A DNA stretch of 64,000 nt from Azolla caroliniana (GCA_043228905.1 JBHGNT010000006.1:12152001-12216000); one strand, 5' to 3'; numbered from the stretch's first letter, positions 45,498 through 56,745 are shown. Numbers and translations are program-made. The notes: generated by a model from the sequence alone, not told the origin.

Positions 45498-46097
45498 ATG
45501 GAGGATCCATTCGGCGGCATATTCAACCTCACCAGCTCCAACTACTCAGTGTGGAAGTCGACGATGAGGGACATGCTCATGGTTAAAGATCTACGGTTGC
45601 TAGTACAGTTAAGAGACAAACAACCAGACAAGATTGATGCATTAACATGGGAGGTGATGGATATGAAGACGACAACCTATATACGATGTTTCATCGACAT
45701 GAGCCTATACAAAAACTTCAATGAAGAGAGTAAGGCTCATGAACTCTGGGAGAAGATAGGCATCCTGTTTGAGAACAAGAATGTCGTAAACCGAGTCTCG
45801 GTCTTCCGGAAGTTAGTGAAATTCATATATCAAGACGACTCTAGTATGACCGAGCACATGAATGCCTTCCAGGGGCTGATAAACCAAACAACCTCATTGG
45901 AAGTACCTCTAGCCGACGAGGTACTCGCGTTCATGTTGTGGGGTTCCCTCCCGGATAGTTGGGAGACGCTAGTTATCACTTTGGGCAACGCCGGGGCAGA
46001 AGGTAAACACCTGTCCCTAGCAAGGGTAAAATCAATCTTGCTGGATGAAGAAGATCGCCGGAAGGACCGGGAGTCCGGAACTGATCCGAAGGCCTTG
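45498..46097 (+). pseudogene. Family A copia Gag, truncated
   Basis: Starts at the ATG directly after the PBS and stays open for 200 codons: GIFNLTSSNYSVWKSTMRDM, IRCFIDMSLYKNFNEESKAHELWEKI in two steps, MTEHMNAFQGLINQTTSLEV and SLPDSWETLVITLGNAG. It is cut at 46097 by a family B2 LTR. The zinc knuckle and everything downstream are missing. Confidence 0.85.
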
Positions 46098-46289
46098 TGT
46101 CGAATACGAGTGTATACTGGTCGTATTCACATTGTCCCTTTGGACAACCCAAGTTTGGGCTATTTCTGTAAATAGCATAAAGGGCAGTTGCCCTAGGATA
46201 GTCACTATATAAAGTGACTTTGTAACCTTTAGTGAATGGGGTTGTCATTTGTAATTGTTGCTATTAAGAAATAAAACGCTTCGTTGTAC

Positions 46290-46326
<37 letters not shown>

Positions 46327-46414
46327 TCTGTGTATCTTGTTCATTCTCATACACAGGTCCTTCAACATCACAGATGTTGTTTGTTCTTCCGCATTAACGA
46401 CCTTGTCCCCAACA
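46098..46414 (+). repeat. Inner family B2 LTR
   Basis: 317 bp, TGTCGAATACGAG ... GTCCCCAACA, with a longer CT tract than its relatives. It is followed by PBS-like TGGTATCAGAGT (46417-46428). The 5 bp to its left (CCTTG) do not match any flank downstream of a B2 LTR in the window, so its original partner LTR is not the one at 56746 or has been lost. Confidence 0.85.
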
Positions 46415-47039
46415 TTTGGTATCAGAGTGTTGGAGGTTCTTCAACCCACTGTCGGCTGTCATAGTACACCACACAACATTCTGGTTCTGTTTTTCTTGAA
46501 GAACAGAGAAGAGAGAAGACAAACAAGAAGTCTGCATGTCACTGTGTTAAATCACTAATTGGAGTAAGCTAGCCGGTTGTACACTGTTCTTGTGATTGTA
46601 ACCACTTGAGGTGAGCTCCTTGTGCAACACCTGACCCAATCGTGCTTCATTTGGTTAAACAACGTCCGAATAGGTCACCGGACGCTATTCACCCGCTTGT
46701 TGTAACCACCCGCTGTAGATTGGTCTCCAGGCAACAACCAAATTTGTGCTTCATTCGGCTGATCGACATTCGGGAGGATCAGTTGGGTCCGTCCCTCTCA
46801 TCGCTGCAGTCATCCGAAGCAGAATTGGCCTAAACAATCGGTTTCTTGTGATTAGTATTCGGCATACAATCGGAAGCTAACTGAAGTCACTCCAAGAAGG
46901 TTCAACAAACAAGTATCCGAAACCAAACCGACTCGGGTTCAAGACCGACTAGAACGATATCGGGTGAGCCGATTGGCTGCACCCCACTAAGGTTCCTAGT
47001 CAACTCCGAACAGAGTCTTACCAACCGAAACCGAATAAG

Positions 47040-50000
47040 ATGGCATCAACATTCGGCTCATCAGAGATGAGTCTAAGGAGGTTCGATGGTTTGAACTTCA
47101 ACTTCTCGAAGGAACAAATGCAAGACTATCTCATAGTCAAGGATCAAATAGACCCGATTGAGAATGAAAATCCTCCAGAAGCATACAAGGCAAACGAGTG
47201 GCTAAAGCTGGACAGAATCGTCCATGCCACTATTCGGATGCACTTGTCGGAGTCAGTGTACTTCACAGTGCAATCATGCTCGACAGCTTTTGAACTTTAG
47301 AAAACACTATTGGAAACTTATGAAAAGAAGGTCGCCGCAACAAAGATGTATCTGATCTGGCACCTCTACAACTTGCGGGTGAAAGAATCTGATTCGGTTC
47401 AGGCACATGTCAACGAGTACGAAAGCCTAAGCTCCCAAATATCGTCTCAGGGGTGGCAATAGAGGATGAACTTAGAGCAATGATACTCATGAGTAGTCTC
47501 CCCTCTTCTTGGGAAACTTTCGTCACAACCGTGTGCAATGCTTCAACAACTGCCATTAAGTACTCCGAAATCACGAGCACAATCCTGACTGAAGCAGCTC
47601 GGAGAAAGTGTTTCGCCAAAGACTTGGCAGATGAAGCTTACGTAGTACAAGGTTCGATCGACCGATCGAACAACCGGGGAATAAGTTCTTCCCGACTGCC
47701 GAACAATCAGCGCAGCCAGAGCAAGTCCCGAGACAACCGAATTTGCAACTATTGCAAGAAACCGGGACACATCAAAGCCGACTGCCGGGTACTCAAAGCA
47801 AAATCCGACAAAGCTCAGAGAGCGAATCAAAAGAGTAGCCAGCATGAGGAGGTCACCTACGTCGGCTCTTTAGCCGAAATTTTGACGACCAACCCGAACA
47901 TACTGTGACCAACCCGAACATATTGTCCATAGAGAACCCAGTCGAATCAGAAGTTTTGCTTACGATTGAGGAATTGAGCACATGGCTCCTGAACTCGGGC
48001 GCATTGTATCATGTGACACCTCACCGATCTCAGTTTCGGCAATACTCGGACTAGCACTCCGACTCAGTTCGAGTCGGGAACTTGCAACACTGTGCCATAA
48101 TCGGAATTGGCACCGTAGAGCTCAACCTTCCGGGTGGCTCTAAACTTGTACTACACAACGTCCGACACGTTCCTGAGCTTTCAAGACCCTTGATCTTAGT
48201 CGGACAACTTGACGAAGCCGACATCCGTGCTGGGTTCTCATCAGGAGGGTGGACACTCCACAAAGGGAACCTCCTGCTTGCTCAAGGACCAAAGGTACAC
48301 TCTTTGTACCCTTTATATGTCACACTCAAAGAGGGTGACTTATTTTTGGTTGATATCCCTGTGTCATCGTTATGGCACGGACGACTTGGACACCTCAGCA
48401 AGGCCAACATAACGCACCTATCCAGAGCCGGTTACATCCCTAAGCTCTCCTTCTCGGATCACCAATTCTGCAAGCATTGCCAATACGATAAATAGGTAGC
48501 CGCATCACACCCGACATCAGCACCAAGAGAATCGAGTCCCCTTGATTTGGTCCACTCGGACGTCTGTGGCCCGATGCCACATCAGTCTCTCGGCAATGCT
48601 TTGTACTTCGTCAGTTTTATTGACGACTCGACTCGGAAGGTGTGGGCTTACCCCATTAGAACCAAAGATCGGGTGTTCTCGATCTTCTTCGAATGGCTTG
48701 CAATGGTCGAAAACCAGACCAGTCGGAAACTAAAATGTCTTTGAACCGATAATGGAGGAGAATTCAAGTCTGACGAATTCGTCAAATTTTGCCAGGAACG
48801 TGGCATTCAAAGTGAATATACGACACCCTATAGGCCGGAGCAGAACGGAATCACTAAACACATGAATCAGACGATTCAAGAACGCATAGTATCCATGCTC
48901 CAACACTCCAGACTATTGGATGGCTTCTGGGCAGATGCTCTACTTACGGCAATACACATAATAAATATGTCACCAAGTAGACCTCTAGGACTTAAAATAC
49001 CTCAGGAAACATGGACCGACAGTAAGTGGAATTATGACAAGCTAAGGATCTTCGGCTGCGAGGCGTATGCCCTCATACCGAAAGATGACCACCGGAAACT
49101 CGAACCAAGATCAAGGAAATGCGTTTTCCTTGGATATGGGCCCGACGGCGAGATCAGATACCGACTCTAGGACCCTGAGCACAAACAAATCGTCTAAAGT
49201 TTGGACATCGTGTTCAACGAGTCAACTATGCATAAAATAGTCGAAAGGCCTATTGAAGTCCGCAGGGTAATATTTTCCGAAGTGCCAACCCTTCATGAAG
49301 GCCCAACCCACAACATGAGATCGGTTTCACGGGTAACTAACACCTCCCGTCCTAAATCCACTGATTCAGCACAGCTGAATGGCTCGATTTCCAACCATCC
49401 GACACCTATGCACAACATGAGATCGGTTTCCGGAAAGGTACACTCATGGAATTTTCTTTACCGACGTCGGCGAACCGACGTCTTACGAAGAAGCATCGGC
49501 ATCTGCCGACTCATCTACCTAGCATCTGGCGATGGAGTCGGAAATGCACTCCATTCACGCAAACAAGACTTGGGACTTGGTCGAATTATCGAAGAATCGA
49601 CTAAAAGAGACGTCCGACTCGACCAATCCAAAGTACAAGGCCAGATTAGTTGCGAAGGGATTTTGACAAGAATATGGTGTTGACTTCAACGAAATCTTTT
49701 CACCAGTGGTGAAAATGACAACCCTTCGTTTCATGCTCGGCGTCGTGGCCACCGACAACTTGGAGCTGATTCAACTAGATGTAAAAACAACATTCCTCCA
49801 CGGTGACTTACAGGAGGAAATCTATATGGAGCAGCCGAAAGGCTTTGTGGCATCCAGCCAGGAACATCTAGTCTGCTGACTCTGGAAGAGTTTATACGGC
49901 CTGAAGTAGGCACCCCGACAATGGTACAAGAAGTTCAACGACTTCATCTAGCCGGTCAGCTTCTCCAAGAGTGATGAGGACCACTGTCTCTTCACCAAAA

Positions 50001-50339
50001 CAGCTCAAGACGGGTCTCCCGTCTTCCTCATCATTTACGTGGACGACATGCTACTCTCCAGCTGACATGCCGGAGAGCTCACCGAACTCGTTCGGAAACT
50101 GCGGTTGAAGTTTGCCATGAAGGACCTCGGTCTGGCAAGACACATACTTGGTATGAAGATTAGTCGGCATCGCGATAAACGACAACTTTTCTTGTCTCAA
50201 ACCGACTACATCGGACGTGTCTTGGAACGCTTCAACATGCACTCGGCCAAGTCTGCTTCGACCCCGCTCCCCATTAACCTTCGGCTGTCTCAGCGAGACT
50301 GCCCGACATCCGGTCCGAAGGGGGAAGATATGAAGTCAG
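47040..50339 (+). pseudogene. E3 gag-pol, degenerate, up to the E4 insertion
   Basis: Follows the E4 polyprotein almost codon by codon but with many stops and indels. Gag is at 47040-47870 (SLRRFDGLNFNFSKEQMQDY; knuckle CNYCKKPGHIKADC). The protease at about 47990 has the active site altered to NSGA. The pre-integrase region is at 48082-48495, the integrase at 48540-49170 and RT from 49500. Several Trp codons are now TAG (for example near 47298 and 49169). A TAG at 49520-49522 matches the single TAG of E4. E4 splits the sequence at 50339. Confidence 0.88.
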
Positions 50340-50639
50340 TGTCGAATACAAGTGTATAATGGACGTATTCACACTATCCCTTTGTATAGATCAAGTTTGG
50401 GCCATTTGTGTAATTAGCATAAATGGTAGTTGCCCTAAGTCGGTCACTATATATAGTGACCTTGTAACCTTTTTGTAAGGTTGGTTGTATTATTGTTTCT
50501 ATTGAATAGAAAGACTCTTTTGTGCCTCCTCTCTCTCTCTCTCTATCTCTGTGCACGATCTCAGAAACTGTCATACGCAGGTACTCTACACGAATCGAAT
50601 GCTATTTGATCTTCCGCATTGACGGCCTTGTCTTCAACA
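50340..50639 (+). repeat. E4 5' LTR
   Basis: 300 bp, TGTCGAATACAAG ... GTCTTCAACA. The PBS TGGTATCAGAGC follows at 50642-50653, complementary to initiator-Met tRNA. Confidence 0.97.
50442..50461 (+). promoter_or_regulatory. TATA box in 20-bp perfect palindrome
   Basis: GGTCACTATATATAGTGACC is self-complementary with the TATA box at its centre, in the expected core-promoter position of the LTR. The 3' LTR has the same palindrome at 55664-55683. The B2 LTRs have AGTCACT/AGTGACT arms at 46200-46219 and 56848-56867. Confidence 0.7.
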
Positions 50640-51336
50640 TCTGGTATCAGAGCCTGCACAGTATTCGGTCCTTCAACCCGTTGTCGGCCGTCGTCTCAGC
50701 CTGCACAGCATTCGGTTTCTTGCGTCATTCGAAGAAGAGAGAAGAAGAAGAAAAACGAGGCTTGCATCTCATCGCGTTAGATCATCTTCGCTTGGAGTAA
50801 GCCAGCCGGTTGTACTCTGTTCCTTGTGATCGTAACCGCTCGAGGTGAAATCCCCTTGTGCAACATTGACACGATCGTGCTCCACTCGGTTAAACGGCAT
50901 CCGAAGAGGTCATCAAACGCTGCTCGCCGCTCATTGTAACCACTCGGTGCAGATCGGTCTCAAGACAACAACCCAAATTCGTGCTTCATCCGGCTGATCG
51001 ACATTCGGGAGGATCAGTTGGATCCGTCTCTCTCGTCGCTGCAGTCACCCGAAGCAGAATCGGTCCAGACAATCGGTTTCAATAATCGGTATTTGGCATA
51101 TATATTCGGAAGCGAACCAGGCTCACTCCGACTCGGCAACATTCGGGAAGACCAGTCGGTTCTGTCCCTCAAGTTACCGGAGTCAATTCGAGCAAGTTCA
51201 ACAATACATATATCCGAAGCCGAACCGACTCGGGTTCAAATCCGACTAGAACGATATCGGGTGAGCCAACCGGCTGCACTCCAACAAGGTTCGTAGTCAA
51301 CTCCGAACCGAGCTTCGTCAACCGAAACCAAATTTG

Positions 51337-53841
51337 ATGGCATCAACATCCGGCTCGTCAAAAATGAGTCTACGAAAGTTCGATGGATCGAACTTCAACT
51401 TCTGGAAGGAGCAAATGCAGGACTATCTCATAGTCAAGGGGCAAATCGATCCCATCGAAAATGAAGAACCTCCAGAAGGATACAAACCAATTGAGTGGCA
51501 GAAGCTGGACAGAATCGTCTGCGCCACGATTCGGATGCACCTATCGGAATCGGTATACTTTACGGTGCTATCGTGTACGACAGCATTCGAACTGTGGAAA
51601 ACACTGTCGGACACTTACGAAAAGAAGGTCGCTGCAACAAAGATGTTTCTGATCCGGCGCCTCTACAACTTGCGGATGAAAGAATCAGATTCGGTTCAAG
51701 CACATCTCAATGAGTACGAAAGCATAAGCTCCCAAATCTCATCTCAGGGGACGGCAATCGAGGATGAACTCAGAGCAATGATACTCATGAGCAGCCTTCC
51801 CTCATCATGGGAAACTTTCGTCACAACCGTGTGCAACGCGTCAACCACGGCTGTTAAATACTCCGAAGTCACGAGCGCAATCCTGACCGAAGCAGCTCGG
51901 AGAAAGTCTTTCGCCAAAGACTCAACAGACGACGCTTATGTAGTACAAGGTTCGACAGACCGATCGAACATACGAGGAAGAGATTCCTCACGGCAGCCGA
52001 ACAATCAGCGAAGACGGAGCCAGTCACGGGATAATCGAATCTGCAACTATTGCAAGAAACCCGGACACATCAAAGCCGACTGCCACGCACTCAAGAACAA
52101 GAACGACAAGTCTCAGAAATCAGACAAGAAGAGTGGCCGGCATGAGGAGATCAATTACGTCAGCTTCTCAGCTGATGTGCTACCAAACGACCCGAATATA
52201 CTATCAATCGAAAATCCAGTCGGATCAGAAGTTCTGCTCACGACTGAAGAATCGAGCACATGGCTCTTAGATTCGGGCGCGTCATTTCACGTGACTCCTC
52301 ATCGATCCCAATTTCGGCAATATACGATCCGTCACTCCGACTCAGTTCGAGTCGGCAACTCGCAACACTGTGACATCATTGGAATCGGCACAGTAGAGCT
52401 CAACCTTGTAGGTGGCTCTACACTTGTACTTCACAATGTCCGACATGTACCCGAGCTCTCAAGGCCATTGATCTCAGTCGGACAACTAGATGAAGACGGC
52501 ATTCGTGCCGGTTTTTCTTCGGGAGGGTGGACACTCCACAGGGGGAACCTCCTGCTTGCTAGAGGACCCAAGATACACTCACTGTATCCGTTACATGTTA
52601 CGCTCAGAGAGGGTAACCTGTTTTTGGTGGATATTCCTGTGTCATCACTATGGCACAGAAGATTAGGACACCTCAGCAAGGCCGGCATTACGCACCTATC
52701 TAGAGCCGGATACATCCCTAAACTCTCCTTCTCGGACCATCAATTCTGCGAACATTGCCAGTATGGCAAACAAGCAGCCGCATCACACCCGACATCAGCA
52801 CCAAGAGAAACGAGACCTCTCGATCTAGTCCACTCGGACGTCTGTGGCCCAATGCCGCATCAGTCTCTCGGCGGTGCCTCTTACTTCGTCAGTTTTATTG
52901 ACGATTCGACTCGAAAGGTGTGGGCTTATCCAATTCGCACCAAAGATCGTGTCTTCTCAATCTTCTCCGATTGGCTCGCTATGGTAGAAAATCAAACTGA
53001 CCGAAAACTGAAACGCTTTCGGACCGACAATGGGGGAGAGTTCAAATCAGAAGAATTCGTCAAATTCTGCCGACAACGGGGCATCCGACGTGAATTTACG
53101 GCACCACACAGTCCGGAGCAAAACGGGATTGCAGAACGCATGAATCGGACAATCCAAGAACGGATAGTTTCCATGCTCCAACACTCCGGACTGTCGGATG
53201 GCTTCTGGGCAGAGGCTCTACTCACGGCAGTACACATAATCAATATGTCGCCAAGCAGACCTCTAGGACTTCAAATTCCTCAGGAACTATGGATCGGCAG
53301 TAAGCCGAATTACGACAAGCTGAGGATCTTCGGATGCGAGGCATACGCCCTTATTCCGAAAGATGATCGCCGAAAACTTGCACCTCGGTCCAGGAAATGC
53401 ATTTTCCTTGGATATGGATCAGACGGCGAAATGGGATACCGACTCTGGGACCCCGAACGCAGACAAATCGTTCGAAGTTCGGACGTTGTGTTCAACGAGT
53501 CGGCTATGAATCCATCAGTCGAAAAACCGATCGAAGCCCGAAGGGTAACATTTTCCGATGTGCCGACCCTTCAAGAAGGCCCCGCTCTTAACACACGGTC
53601 AGCTTCACGGGTAGCTGAACCTTACACCACCGACTCGGACAACTCTGACTCGGCACAGCAGAATAATTCGCTTTCGGACCATCCGACCTCGATACCCGAT
53701 GCGACCAGTCCAATCATACCTCGACGATCCGAGAGACTGTCGCAACCTCCGGAGAGGTATTCTCCTGGAATTTTCTTCACCGACGCCGGCGAACCGACGT
53801 CTTACGAAGAAGCATCGACATCTGTCGATTCAGCCACCTAG
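51337..53841 (+). CDS. E4 Gag-protease-integrase polyprotein
   Basis: About 834 residues from ATG 51337. Gag comes first (SLRKFDGSNFNFWKEQMQDY, YFTVLSCTTAFELWKTLS, FLIRRLYNLRMKESDSVQAH), then a CX2CX4HX4C knuckle (CNYCKKPGHIKADC, residues about 230-243). The protease has WLDSGASFHVTPH, and the pre-integrase zinc domain SLWHRRLGHLSKAG with CEHCQYGKQ. The integrase core carries its catalytic acids in LVHSDVCGPM, FRTDNGGEF and SPEQNGIAERMN, followed by GCEAYALIPKDDRRK and CIFLGYG. The ORF ends at TAG (53839-53841) in SVDSAT*HLAMESEM, where related elements have Trp. The order Gag-PR-IN before RT is diagnostic of Ty1/copia. All catalytic residues that can be checked are present. Confidence 0.95.
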   Translation: MASTSGSSKMSLRKFDGSNFNFWKEQMQDYLIVKGQIDPIENEEPPEGYKPIEWQKLDRIVCATIRMHLSESVYFTVLSCTTAFELWKTLSDTYEKKVAATKMFLIRRLYNLRMKESDSVQAHLNEYESISSQISSQGTAIEDELRAMILMSSLPSSWETFVTTVCNASTTAVKYSEVTSAILTEAARRKSFAKDSTDDAYVVQGSTDRSNIRGRDSSRQPNNQRRRSQSRDNRICNYCKKPGHIKADCHALKNKNDKSQKSDKKSGRHEEINYVSFSADVLPNDPNILSIENPVGSEVLLTTEESSTWLLDSGASFHVTPHRSQFRQYTIRHSDSVRVGNSQHCDIIGIGTVELNLVGGSTLVLHNVRHVPELSRPLISVGQLDEDGIRAGFSSGGWTLHRGNLLLARGPKIHSLYPLHVTLREGNLFLVDIPVSSLWHRRLGHLSKAGITHLSRAGYIPKLSFSDHQFCEHCQYGKQAAASHPTSAPRETRPLDLVHSDVCGPMPHQSLGGASYFVSFIDDSTRKVWAYPIRTKDRVFSIFSDWLAMVENQTDRKLKRFRTDNGGEFKSEEFVKFCRQRGIRREFTAPHSPEQNGIAERMNRTIQERIVSMLQHSGLSDGFWAEALLTAVHIINMSPSRPLGLQIPQELWIGSKPNYDKLRIFGCEAYALIPKDDRRKLAPRSRKCIFLGYGSDGEMGYRLWDPERRQIVRSSDVVFNESAMNPSVEKPIEARRVTFSDVPTLQEGPALNTRSASRVAEPYTTDSDNSDSAQQNNSLSDHPTSIPDATSPIIPRRSERLSQPPERYSPGIFFTDAGEPTSYEEASTSVDSAT

Positions 53842-53850
53842 CATCTGGCG

Positions 53851-55368
53851 ATGGAGTCGGAAATGCACTCCATTCGGGCAAACAAGACTTGGGATCTGGT
53901 CGAACTACCTAAGAATCGACGTGCTCTTCCTTGCAAGTGGGTTTATCGACTAAAAGAGACGTCTGATTCGACCACCCCAAAGTACAAGGCCAGATTAGTT
54001 GCGAAGGGCTTCCGACAAGAATATGGCGTCGACTTCGACGAGATTTTTTCACCAGTGGTGAAAATGACAACCCTTCGTTTTCTACTCGGCGTAGTGGCAG
54101 CCGACAACTTGGAGCTGATTCAGCTAGATGTCAAAACAGCCTTCCTCCATGGTGATCTTGAAGAGGAAATTTATATGGAGCAGCCAAAAGGCTTCGTGGC
54201 AACTGGCCAAGAACATCTAGTCTGCCGACTCAGGAAGAGTCTATACGGCCTCAAACAGGCACCGCGACAATGGTACAAGAAGTTCGACGACTTCATCCAT
54301 TCGATCGGCTTCTCCAAAGGCGATGAGGACCATTGTCTTTTTACCAACACAGCTCAAGATGGATCACCCATCTTCCTCATCATTTACGTGGACGACATGC
54401 TAATTTCTGGACGCCACGCGGGCGAACTTGCCGATCTCATTCGGCAACTGCGGTTGAAGTTTGCCATGAAGGACCTCGGTCCGGCACGACACATACTTGG
54501 CATGAAGATTAGTCGGCATCGCGATAAACGACATCTTTTTTTGTCTCAGACCGACTATATCGGACGTGTCTTGGAACACTTCAACATGAAATCAGCCAAA
54601 TCTGCTTCAACCCCGCTCCCCATGAATCTTCGGCTCTCTCAGCGAGACTGCCCGACATCCGGTCCGGAGGGGGAAGATATGAAGTCGGTACCGTATGCAC
54701 TGGCAATCGGCTCCCTTATGTACCTGATGGTCGCGACACTGCCTGATATCTCTCATGCCGTAGGAGTCGTTAGCAGATTTATGCACAATCCTGGCCGATC
54801 GCATTGGAACGCAGTCAAGCATGTGTTCAAATATCTGGCTGGCACAAAAGATCACGGCATTCTTTTCGGTCCGAACTCAACCTCAGGCGTAGTCGGTTAC
54901 ACCGACTCGGACTTCGCCGGCTGTATAGACAGTCGGAAATCAACAACTGGATACTGCTTCAAATTCGGCAATGGAGCAATTTCGTGGAAGTCGAAACTTC
55001 AGGAGTGCACAGCGACCTCAACGACCGAAGTAGAATATGTAGCTGCGTCCGACGCTGCAAAAGAAGCTTTGTGGCTCGGCCGGCTGGCGCACACGTTTCG
55101 GCAAGTCGACCATGACTCGGCTCCAGTTGTCTATAGCGACAGTCAAGGTGCTGTTGCCTTGTCGAGAAATCCGGTTCACCACAACGCCTCCAAACATATC
55201 GACGTTCGATATCACTTCGTTCGGGACTGCGTCATTTCAGGGAAAATCGGTCTAGAGAAAATATCCACAACCGACAATGTCGCAGATGGAATGACCAAGT
55301 GTCTTTCGGCAGACCGCTTTCGGTCCCTTCGGCATCAGATGGGCGTAACGACAAACCAGTCCGGTTAG
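53851..55368 (+). CDS. E4 reverse transcriptase-RNase H
   Basis: 505 residues in the same register as the upstream ORF, from ATG 53851 nine bases after the TAG. RT motifs are LPCKWVYRLKE, KARLVAKGFRQEYGVDFDEI, LIQLDVKTAFLHGDLEEEIY, SLYGLKQAPRQWYKKF and an intact YVDD (54385-54396). RNase H motifs are VGYTDSDFAGCIDSRKSTTG, TSTTEVEYVAASDAAKE and VYSDSQGAVALSRNP, with NVADGMTKCLS at the end. It would copy the RNA and remove the template strand. Expression needs readthrough of the TAG, reinitiation at the nearby ATG, or supply in trans. The 3' end is followed by GGGGGAG (55555-55561), the polypurine tract. Confidence 0.95.
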   Translation: MESEMHSIRANKTWDLVELPKNRRALPCKWVYRLKETSDSTTPKYKARLVAKGFRQEYGVDFDEIFSPVVKMTTLRFLLGVVAADNLELIQLDVKTAFLHGDLEEEIYMEQPKGFVATGQEHLVCRLRKSLYGLKQAPRQWYKKFDDFIHSIGFSKGDEDHCLFTNTAQDGSPIFLIIYVDDMLISGRHAGELADLIRQLRLKFAMKDLGPARHILGMKISRHRDKRHLFLSQTDYIGRVLEHFNMKSAKSASTPLPMNLRLSQRDCPTSGPEGEDMKSVPYALAIGSLMYLMVATLPDISHAVGVVSRFMHNPGRSHWNAVKHVFKYLAGTKDHGILFGPNSTSGVVGYTDSDFAGCIDSRKSTTGYCFKFGNGAISWKSKLQECTATSTTEVEYVAASDAAKEALWLGRLAHTFRQVDHDSAPVVYSDSQGAVALSRNPVHHNASKHIDVRYHFVRDCVISGKIGLEKISTTDNVADGMTKCLSADRFRSLRHQMGVTTNQSG

Positions 55369-55561
55369 AGCCGGACACAGCGCAGGATGGTTTCAGACAA
55401 CCGACATCAGTTCCTTAATGATCGGCTTCAACTCTTCCGACCCGACCAGTCCGGTCTTCTGCCTTCGGACCCTGCCGACTCGAACAAAACTGATATGTCC
55501 GAGAACCTAGGTTTATACCTGTAATCTTAGATAACCCATGTATACGCCCATTACGGGGGAG

Positions 55562-55863
55562 TGTCGAATACAAGTGTATAATGGACGTATTCACACTATC
55601 CCTTTGTATAGATCAAGTTTGGGCCATTTGTGTAATTAGCATAAATGGTAGTTGCCCTAAGTCGGTCACTATATATAGTGACCTTGTAACCTTTTTGTAA
55701 GGTTGGTTGTATTATTGTTTCTATTGAATAGAAAGACTCTTTTGTGCCTCCTCTCTCTCTCTCTCTCTATCTCTGTGCACGATCTCAGAAACTGTCATAC
55801 GCAAGTACTCTACACGAATCGAATGCTATTTGATCTTCCGCATTGACGGCCTTGTCTTCAACA
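55562..55863 (+). repeat. E4 3' LTR
   Basis: 302 bp, identical to the 5' LTR except for one substitution (GCAAGTACT against GCAGGTACT) and one additional CT unit. Confidence 0.97.
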
Positions 55864-56548
55864 GTCAGTACCGTATGCACCGACAGTCGGCTCGCTTATG
55901 TACGTGATGGTCGTGACACGGCCTGATATTTCTCACGCCGTAGGAGTCGTAAGCAGATTCATGCACAACCCAGGCCGATCGCACTGGAACGTAGTCAAGC
56001 ATGTGTTCAGATATCTAGCTAGCACAAAAGACCACGACCACGACATTCTTTTTGGCCTGAACTCAACCTCAGGGTCGGTTACACTGACTCGGATTTCGCC
56101 GGCTGCGTGGACCGTCGGAAATCAACAACCGGATATTTTTTCCAATTTGGCAATGGAGAAATCTCGTGGAAGTCGAAACTTCGGGAGTGCACAACCACCT
56201 CAACGACCGAAGCAGAATATGTAGTTGCGTCCGACGCGGCAAAAGAAGCTTTATGGCTCGGTTGGCTGGCACACACGTTTCGACAAGTCGACTTTGACTC
56301 GGCTCCAGTTGTCTACAGCGACAATCAGGGTGTTGTTGCTTTGTCAAAAAATCTGGTTCACCACAACGCCTCGAAGCATATCGACGTTCGATATCACTTT
56401 GTTCGGGACTGCGTCATTTCAGGGAAAATCGGTCTCGAGAAGATATCCACAACCGATAATGTCCAAGATGGAATAAACAAGTGTCTTTCGGCGGATCGCT
56501 TCCAGTCCCTTCGGCACCAAATGGGCGTAACAAAAAATCGGTCTGGTT
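55864..56548 (+). pseudogene. E3 RT end and RNase H, after the E4 insertion
   Basis: Continues the E3 polyprotein: RPDISHAVGVVSRFMHNPGR, DRRKSTTGYFFQFGNGEISW, STTEAEYVVASDAAKEALWL and the tail DGINKCLSADRF. A small insertion duplicates CACGAC near 56035 and a deletion shifts the frame at about 56075. It is followed by the 3' leader and the purine tract ATTATGGGGGAG before the LTR at 56746. Confidence 0.88.
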
Positions 56549-56745
56549 AAAGTCGGACACACAACACAGGATGGTTTCAGACAACCGACATCGGTTCTTC
56601 GAGGATCGGCTTCAGCTCTTCCGACCCGACCAGATCGGTCTTCCGTCTTCAGATCTTGCCGACTTGAACAAAACCGATCTATCCGATAAACCTTGTATAT
56701 ACCCGTAATTTCAGATAACCCATGTATACACCCATTATGGGGGAG

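Larger units (their letters stand above)
50340..55863 (+). mobile_element. Young full-length copia element E4 (family B1)
   Basis: 5,524 bp with LTRs 50340-50639 and 55562-55863, flanked by the perfect duplication GTCAG (50335-50339, 55864-55868) in the RT region of E3. The LTRs differ by one G/A substitution and one extra CT unit, so the insertion is recent. It has a PBS, two in-register ORFs covering Gag-PR-IN and RT-RH, and a polypurine tract. Only one stop interrupts the whole coding region. It could still move if that stop is tolerated or helped in trans. Confidence 0.97.

Noticed and set aside
50642-50653. tRNA-like match TGGTATCAGAGC
   Set aside because: It is the 12-bp primer-binding site of the retrotransposon, not a tRNA gene. 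No full tRNA was seen in the window.
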